From: Subtercola boreus | GTDB lineage: Bacteria > Actinomycetota > Actinomycetes > Actinomycetales > Microbacteriaceae | NCBI RefSeq assembly: GCF_003399635.1 | Contig: NZ_NBXB01000010.1 | Span: 1-43,620 of the forward strand | Direction of reading: 5' to 3' | DNA: 43,620 nucleotides | In this document: piece after piece, positions 39,568 to 43,620 of the stretch | Position numbering within the stretch: position 1 is the first letter of the stretch | Layout of the letters: each line of letters opens with the position of its first letter | The notes under the pieces: model-generated | What the model was told of the DNA's origin: nothing | Seen by the model: the letters and a program-made list of their open reading frames with translations, nothing else | The model's database searches: none | Program-made: the position numbers and the translations under genes

Positions 39568-40477
39568 ACCGTTCACTCTCGGAGTGGATGTCGGAGGCAC
39601 CAACATCAAGTGGGTGCACCTCCTGGACGACGGCACGATCGTCGATCAGGGCACCGTGCCGACCCCTGAAGGTGGTCCTCTGAGTGTCGTCGACGCGATC
39701 GTCGGATGCGCGGTCAGCGCTGGTGCGGGCAGGCCAGCACGAATAGGGGTGGCAATTCCTGGCCATGTCAATACGAAGACCGGTCACACCGCGCTGGTGC
39801 CCAATGTCGCCGGCGACTGGACCGGGTTCGCCTTCGGCCCCGAGTTGGGGCGAGCGTTTGGGGTGACCACGGCCGTGATCAACGATGCCCGGGCCTTTGG
39901 AACGGCCGAGCTCACTCTCGGTGCGGCGGCGGGCGAAAAACGTGCGGTTTTCGCGACAATCGGTACGGGGATCGGCGGCGCTATCGCTCTCGACGGCAGA
40001 ATCCTGCGCAACGAATCAGATGGCATCGGCGAGCTCGGCCATAGCACGGTCGTTCGAAACGGTGACCTCTGCGGTTGTGGAAATCGCGGCTGCGCTGAGG
40101 CATACGCCGGAGCCCGTGCCATGGTCAGGCGTTACCGGGAGATATCAGAACACGCCGGTCGAACCGAAGGCGACACGCACCGTCAGATTGACCTACTGCG
40201 ACAGAGATTCGACGACGGAGAGCAGCAGGCACGCAGCGTGGTTGATACGGCTACCTGGGCGGTCGGCTCAGCTATAACCACAGCCTGTGTGACACTCGGA
40301 ATCCAGACCGCCGTCATTGGCGGCGGTCTGGCCGGCAGATGGCCCGAATTCCAATCAGAGATCTCGCTTCAGTTGTCAACGCGCGAGAATCTTATCGGTC
40401 GCTCGAATGTGCTGCTCGCTCAGCTGGGAGACAACGCAGGGGCGATCGGGGCGGCAGTCTCGGCGTCAAGACACTGA
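39560..40477 (+). CDS. ROK-family sugar kinase
   Basis: A 305-residue ROK protein from the ATG at 39,560 (a GTG at 39,554 is possible), overlapping the previous gene. It has the ATP-binding LGVDVGGTNIKWVHLL, FATIGTGIGGAIALDG, the catalytic Asp in VINDARAFG, the ROK zinc motif GHSTVVRNGDLCGCGNRGCAEAYAG and IGGGLAGRWPEF. No DNA-binding domain is attached, so it is a kinase for glucose-like sugars or a sugar-acid intermediate. It is the last gene of the plus-strand arm. The right 28-bp island repeat begins 14 bp after its stop. Confidence 0.92.
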   Translation: MSEPFTLGVDVGGTNIKWVHLLDDGTIVDQGTVPTPEGGPLSVVDAIVGCAVSAGAGRPARIGVAIPGHVNTKTGHTALVPNVAGDWTGFAFGPELGRAFGVTTAVINDARAFGTAELTLGAAAGEKRAVFATIGTGIGGAIALDGRILRNESDGIGELGHSTVVRNGDLCGCGNRGCAEAYAGARAMVRRYREISEHAGRTEGDTHRQIDLLRQRFDDGEQQARSVVDTATWAVGSAITTACVTLGIQTAVIGGGLAGRWPEFQSEISLQLSTRENLIGRSNVLLAQLGDNAGAIGAAVSASRH

Positions 40478-40763
40478 AAGCCCACAAATCAGGTGACAAC
40501 CGAACCCTGGGTAGACCCAACTTCTGCGGCCTGTGGGGATGAAAGGGAGCGCGGTTTAGTCGGGGGTTGGAGGGTATCCACCGTCGGGGTGGGGGAGTGT
40601 GTGCATCCAGAGCTATCTCGATCGCGAACCGTGAGTCGTTCCAGTCGGTGTTGCAGCTGTCTTCGGCCATCACGATCCGGCCTTCGTCGCCGAGCCGGCG
40701 GAGCCTTCGCAGCGACGTACGGATCTCCTCGCGAATCTCGTCTGCACTCACCGGCTCCGTCAT
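40392..40763 (-). CDS. Small ORF coupled to the right resolvase, probably chimeric
   Basis: The frame opens with an ATG overlapping the resolvase stop (ATGA). The first ~50 residues look like a real protein: MTEPVSADEIREEIRTSLRR, then RIVMAEDSCNTDWNDSRFAI, with an acidic/helical start. Beyond that it becomes Pro/Arg-rich and runs through the 28-bp repeat into the antisense of the ROK gene, so the 3' part is unlikely to be native. No function is recognised. Confidence 0.4.
   Translation of the reverse strand: MTEPVSADEIREEIRTSLRRLRRLGDEGRIVMAEDSCNTDWNDSRFAIEIALDAHTPPPRRWIPSNPRLNRAPFHPHRPQKLGLPRVRLSPDLWAFSVLTPRLPPRSPLRCLPAERAAHSSDR
40491..40518 (-). repeat. Right 28-bp inverted repeat of the sugar island
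   Basis: The sequence AGGTGACAACCGAACCCTGG...AGACCC is the reverse complement of the left copy at 24,586-24,613 with 3 mismatches. It sits between the ROK kinase stop and the right resolvase region. The outer GGGTCT ends point away from the sugar locus. No target-site duplication is visible outside the repeats (GGCGT on the left, AACTT on the right). Confidence 0.65.
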
Positions 40764-41323
40764 GCGGTCACACTCGATGCGGCCGACTGGACAGCTGTGA
40801 TATCAGTCGCGGCTTGTTCGTGCCTATATAAGGTAGCCCGCGACCAGCCAACGAGCCGGGCAGCGTCCGCGGCCGTCTTCCCAGCCTTTCGGGCACCGCG
40901 CATGATCTCGAGTTTCTCTGCGATCACTTTCGAGTCGCTGACGGGCCGACCGAAGCGAATGCCGGCTGCCTGGGCTACGGCGATGCCGGCGGTGACGCGT
41001 TCGACTATGAGCTCACGCTCGTACTCCGCCAACGTGGCGAGCATCCCGAGCATCATTCGGCCTGTCTTGGTTGAAGGGTCAATCCCGTCGGATACTGATC
41101 GTACGTTGATGCCGGCTTGCTGCAGCGACTTCACGGTGTTGAGCACGTCGATCAGTGACCGGCCGAGCCGGTCGATCCTCCAGACGACGACGGTGTCACC
41201 CTCGACCGCGTGCTTGAGTAGCCGGCTCATCGCTGGTCTACTCGCCGCGACCTTTGTTCCGGAGGTGACGTCGGAGAAGACGTTCCGCTTGGCGAGTAGC
41301 CCTTGTGGGTAGCGCGGGTCTGG
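40760..41323 (-). pseudogene. Serine recombinase (resolvase family), right, 5'-truncated
   Basis: From an ATG at 41,230 the frame encodes 156 residues of a resolvase: HAVEGDTVVVWRIDRLGRSL, MLGMLATLAEYERELIVERV and the C-terminal SWRATLYRH-type helix-turn-helix (ARLVGWSRATLYRHEQA). The same frame is open further upstream, giving FSDVTSGTKVAASRP, which belongs to the normal protein, but it meets a stop at 41,324 with no start codon. The N-terminal ~30 residues, including the nucleophilic Ser (YxRVS), are lost. The IS21-type end at ~41,331 sits exactly at the break. It cannot be catalytically active. Confidence 0.8.
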
Positions 41324-41338
41324 TCAGGTGGTGTGTTA

Positions 41339-41410
41339 TCTCGCGACATCGTGGACACTGGATCTCGTCACTTCGTGGACGGTGAGTCTCATGGCTTCGT
41401 GCACAGCTAC
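41339..41410 (+). repeat. IS21-type end with three 24-bp direct repeats
   Basis: Three adjacent 24-bp units start TCTCGCGACATCGTGGACAC (41,339), TCTCGTCACTTCGTGGACGG (41,363) and TCTCATGGCTTCGTGCACAG (41,387). The shared core is TCTC...C(A/T)TCGTGGAC. Multiple short repeats of this 'GTCCACGA' type are the transposase-binding ends of actinobacterial IS21-family elements. The tip is probably TGTGTTATC at ~41,332, immediately beside the truncated resolvase. No istA/istB gene accompanies it. Confidence 0.6.
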
Positions 41411-41599
41411 TGTGCTTGGTCTCCGAGCAGGGCGGGGAGGTCGACACGGCGCTGTTTGAACTGTTTCTGGTACTCCGCGGTCTTTCGTTGCCAGTGTTTC
41501 GTCGTGTAGGCCACGTTGACGCCTTGGATGGAGTACGACGCGACGTATCGGTCTCTGACGTTCAACGCGACCATCGGTAGTGGGAACGAGAACACGATT
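41407..41599 (-). pseudogene. ORF fragment between the IS21 end and the IS3 element
   Basis: A 3' gene fragment ending VAYTTKHWQRKTAEYQKQFK...LPALLGDQAQ, cut at its 5' side by the IS3 element. The apparent start codon (41,625) lies within the IS3 terminal repeat, so it is not genuine. I do not recognise the family. Its stop is directly adjacent to the IS21-type repeats, so it may be a passenger or last gene of that element. Confidence 0.4.
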
Positions 41600-41632
41600 G
41601 GGTCTGCTGCACGGTTAGGTGACACTTTCTAG

Positions 41633-42541
41633 TCACGCTGCGATTGCGGCTGACGTGTTCATGATGGTCTCGTATTCGACAGGCGTCAAACGGCCCAGCG
41701 CGGCCTGGCGTCGGCGGCGATGGTAAGTGCGTTCGATCCAGGTCACGATCGCGATGCGCAGCTGCTCACGGGTGGTCCACGAGTGCCGGTCGAGGACGTT
41801 CTTCTGCAGGAGGCTGAAGAAGCTCTCCATCGCAGCGTTGTCGCCGCAGGACGCTACCCGGCCCATGGATCCGACCATCCGATGAGAGGCCAAAGCCCGG
41901 AGGAACTTCCGGCTCCGAAATTGCGAGCCTCGGTCGCTGTGGACCACGCAGCCGGCAACGTCTCCGCGCATCGCGACGGCGTTGTTCAGTGCGTTCACGG
42001 CCAGCGCCGACTTCATTCGCGAATCGATCGAGTACCCGACGATCTTGTTCCCGAACACGTCCTTGACCGCGCAGAGATACAGTTTCCCCTCACTGGTTTT
42101 GTGCTCAGTTATATCGGTCAACCACAGCTGGTTCGGGCGGTCGGCAGTGAATTCGTGTCGGGTGCGCCCGTCCTCGTCCGTGACGGTGCAGAGGTCGTCG
42201 TGAACGGCCGGGCCGGGCTTCTTGCCGTTCTTGCCGCGTTTCTTCCCGAACGCGCTCCACCAGCCGTTCTCTGAAGTGATCCGCCACGCGGTCCGGTCAG
42301 CCATCGATTCACCAGCGTCACGGGCCTCGTCAGCGAGCAACCGGTACCCGAACTCGAGATCATCCTTGTGTGCATCGAACAACGCGTTTGCGCGATACGC
42401 CACGACCACCTCCACTGGTGTGACCGGGCCACGAAGCCACCGGTAGTAGGGCTGGCGAGAGAGCTTGAGTACCCGACACGCCACCGCCACAGGAATACCC
42501 GAGACGGCGAGCTCTGTCACGAGCGGGTAGAACCTTTTCCC
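41633..42541 (-). CDS. IS3-family transposase, OrfB (DDE) part
   Basis: The catalytic half of the transposase, made as an OrfAB fusion by -1 frameshifting at the GGGAAAAGG sequence (complement of 42,535-42,543). It begins GKRFYPLVTELAVSGIPVAV. The HTH_21-like region DLEFGYRLLADEARDAG follows, then the rve integrase core: first Asp in LWLTDITEH, second in CVVHSDRGSQF, and Glu in AAMESFFSLLQKNVLD. All three catalytic residues are present, so the element may be active. Confidence 0.9.
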   Translation of the reverse strand, partial: GKRFYPLVTELAVSGIPVAVACRVLKLSRQPYYRWLRGPVTPVEVVVAYRANALFDAHKDDLEFGYRLLADEARDAGESMADRTAWRITSENGWWSAFGKKRGKNGKKPGPAVHDDLCTVTDEDGRTRHEFTADRPNQLWLTDITEHKTSEGKLYLCAVKDVFGNKIVGYSIDSRMKSALAVNALNNAVAMRGDVAGCVVHSDRGSQFRSRKFLRALASHRMVGSMGRVASCGDNAAMESFFSLLQKNVLDRHSWTTREQLRIAIVTWIERTYHRRRRQAALGRLTPVEYETIMNTSAAIAA

Positions 42542-42825
42542 GGCAGGTTCGCCTGCGACAGATACGCCGCGGCCCGGCGGAGCACCTCGTTCTCCTGCTC
42601 CAGCAGCCGGATTCGTTTCCGCGCTTCGCGCAGCTCGCCCGCCTCGGTTCTGGTCACGCCGGGCTTCGCGCCGTCGTCGACCGCAGCACGCTGCAACCAT
42701 TTCTGCAACGTCATCGTGTGGACCCCGAAGTCCTTCGCGATCCGCTCGATCGTGACACCAGGCTCACGGTTTCGCGCCACGCGCACAACATCGTCTCGGA
42801 ACTCTCTCGGATAAGGCTTAGGCAT
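42517..42825 (-). CDS. IS3-family transposase, OrfA (helix-turn-helix) part
   Basis: A 102-residue protein from the ATG at 42,825. The HTH_Tnp_1 domain is YPREFRDDVVRVARNREPGV, then ERIAKDFGVHTMTLQKWLQRA. A leucine-zipper-like helix RKRIRLLEQENEVLRRAAAYL follows. It ends 16 bases after the AAAAGG slippery site, where a -1 shift joins it to OrfB. Confidence 0.9.
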   Translation of the reverse strand: MPKPYPREFRDDVVRVARNREPGVTIERIAKDFGVHTMTLQKWLQRAAVDDGAKPGVTRTEAGELREARKRIRLLEQENEVLRRAAAYLSQANLPGKGSTRS

Positions 42826-42894
42826 AACAACATCCTTCCAGCCCGCCCCTTCGGGCAAGCCAACTCAGATGTCACCTATCCGTGCAGCAGACCC

Positions 42895-43413
42895 GTTAGC
42901 CCAGGTCGCCATCTCCTCGGACACCTTGTCCGTGATCCTCGAGATCGTTTCCTTGGACACCTGCGCACCATAGATCTGAGCGAAATGCGAACTGATCTCC
43001 CCGGTCGTCAAACCGTGGGCATACAGCGACAGGACCATCTCATCGACTCCGGTGAGGCGGCGTTGATGCTTCTTCACGATCACCGGCTCGAATGTCCCGT
43101 CCCGGTCCCGGGGCACCTCGATCCCCACGTGCCCCGTCGCCTCCGTCAGAACCGTCTTCGACCGTGACCCGTTCCGCACGTTCGAAGAACCACGGTCACG
43201 TTCGGCCTGGTTCTTCGCATGCCCGAGGTGTTCGGTCATTTCCTCGTTCAGCGCGGTCTCGAGGACCGTTTTGGTGAACTGCTTCAGCAGCCCATCAGGC
43301 CCCGTCAAAGACAGGCCCTGCTCAGCCGCCATCCGGACCAATTCCTTGGCCGCCAGCTCCTCCGCAGAGGGTTCCGGCTTATTTCTCTTCACAACATCCA
43401 GTGTCGTCATCAC
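42895..43413 (-). pseudogene. IS256-family transposase, N-terminal fragment
   Basis: The first ~173 residues of an IS256-type transposase: ELVRMAAEQGLSLTGPDGLL, NEEMTEHLGHAKNQAE, NVRNGSRSKTVLTEATG and the ISRITDKVSEEMATWAN segment, where the gene is cut by the IS3 terminal repeat at 42,894. The DDE catalytic domain is missing and is not found on the other side of the IS3 element. GGGGAAGG precedes the GTG/ATG start. The matching terminal repeat lies at 43,451-43,480. Confidence 0.85.
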
Positions 43414-43450
43414 GGCACCTTCCCCGCCAGGCTCACGCCTGGCGTGTCAG

Positions 43451-43480
43451 GCCAGAAACACCGAAATCGAGACAGTCCCT
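43451..43480 (+). repeat. IS256 terminal inverted repeat (left end of the truncated copy)
   Basis: GCCAGAAACACCGAAATCG...ACAGTCCCT, 38 bp upstream of the IS256 fragment's start, closely resembles the repeat at 99-128. It defines the outer edge of this copy. Confidence 0.7.
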
Positions 43481-43493
43481 CGGTGGGTTCGAA

Positions 43494-43620
43494 TGTTGAC
43501 GCCGACCGAATGTGATGCCGTTTCTGCCGATTGAAAACAGGGCCACCTAGCCACTATGGAAGGTGATCAATTTGGATGACTGGGCAAAGATTCGGCATTT
43601 GCATTCGATGGGTTTGCACT
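43494..43620 (+). mobile_element. Start of an IS21-family element with istA 5' end (runs off window)
   Basis: A GTG at 43,563 opens a frame to the window end reading (M)INLDDWAKIRHLHSMGLH, which matches the N-terminus of IstA transposases (DWAEIRRLH pattern before the first helix-turn-helix). Upstream, TGCCGTTTCTGCCGATTGAA and AACAGGGCCACC resemble the left-end repeats of IS21-family elements. The tip is probably TGTTGACGC at 43,494. Only 19 codons are visible. Confidence 0.7.

Larger units (their letters stand above)
41600..42894 (-). mobile_element. IS3-family insertion sequence, complete
   Basis: About 1.3 kb bounded by 25-bp inverted repeats: GGGTCTGCTGCACGGTTAGG... at 41,600-41,624 and its complement at 42,870-42,894, with one mismatch. 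It holds orfA and orfB in the -1 arrangement typical of the family. Flanking bases (…ACGATT and GTTAGCC…) show no target duplication. The right flank is an IS256 transposase and the left flank is unrelated, so sequence was lost or rearranged after insertion. Confidence 0.9.

Noticed and set aside
41600-42894. IS3 terminal repeats considered as copies of the island's 28-bp repeats because both start GGGTCTGC
   Set aside because: Only the first eight bases agree. The remaining bases differ, so they belong to different elements.

Overview
This window looks like a high-GC Gram-positive (actinobacterial) chromosome, probably Microbacteriaceae or a close relative. The evidence is very GC-rich third codon positions, frequent GTG starts with GGAG-type ribosome binding sites, a MaoC-pair/murB block, and a tRNA-Trp/secE/nusG block. 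The family-level placement is inference. No species can be named from sequence alone.

Bases 1-130 are the 3' end of an IS256-family transposase gene with its terminal repeat. Bases 355-23,700 are mostly chromosomal. They hold a secreted DUF4214 protein, a small lipoprotein, an inositol-monophosphatase-family enzyme, a GH13 alpha-glucosidase, tRNA-Thr and tRNA-Met, a MerR regulator divergent from an SDR, two membrane proteins, two MaoC-type dehydratase subunits coupled to murB, an ABC exporter plus two-component system (four genes on one strand), two tandem Fic-domain proteins, an aspartate-type aminotransferase, a flavin reductase, a quinone reductase, tRNA-Trp, secE and nusG. After nusG the expected rplK-rplA pair is missing. 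Instead there is an IS30 remnant fused to a second quinone-oxidoreductase gene, whose divergent MarR regulator has an unusually clear double-palindrome operator.

Bases ~23,900-41,330 are a foreign-looking block with visibly lower GC. Two serine-resolvase genes (23.9 and 41.2 kb) point inward. Just beyond their 3' ends lie two matching 28-bp sequences in inverted orientation (24,586-24,613 and 40,491-40,518). Between them sits a carbohydrate-catabolism locus. One arm (minus strand) is SIS-domain protein, KDPG-type aldolase, phosphotriesterase-family lactonase/hydrolase candidate, SDR and FAD-dependent oxidoreductase, with a GntR/UTRA regulator on the other strand. The other arm (plus strand) is an ABC sugar importer (binding protein and two permeases), three Gfo/Idh/MocA oxidoreductases, a TIM-barrel isomerase/epimerase, a YhfZ-type regulator and a ROK kinase. 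The logical scheme is import, redox conversion of an unusual sugar or glycoside, lactone opening, and aldol cleavage to pyruvate. The substrate is unknown. A glycoside-hydrolase-like gene at the edge of the locus survives only as a pseudogene with a nonsense codon, a frameshift and a 3' truncation.

Bases ~41,330-43,620 are an insertion-sequence pile-up: an IS21-type end with three 24-bp repeats, a complete IS3-family element with a -1 frameshift site, a 3'-truncated IS256 transposase, and the start of another IS21-family istA gene running off the window. The most interesting items are the resolvase-bounded oxidoreductive sugar locus, the tandem canonical/degenerate Fic pair, and the rearranged nusG downstream region.
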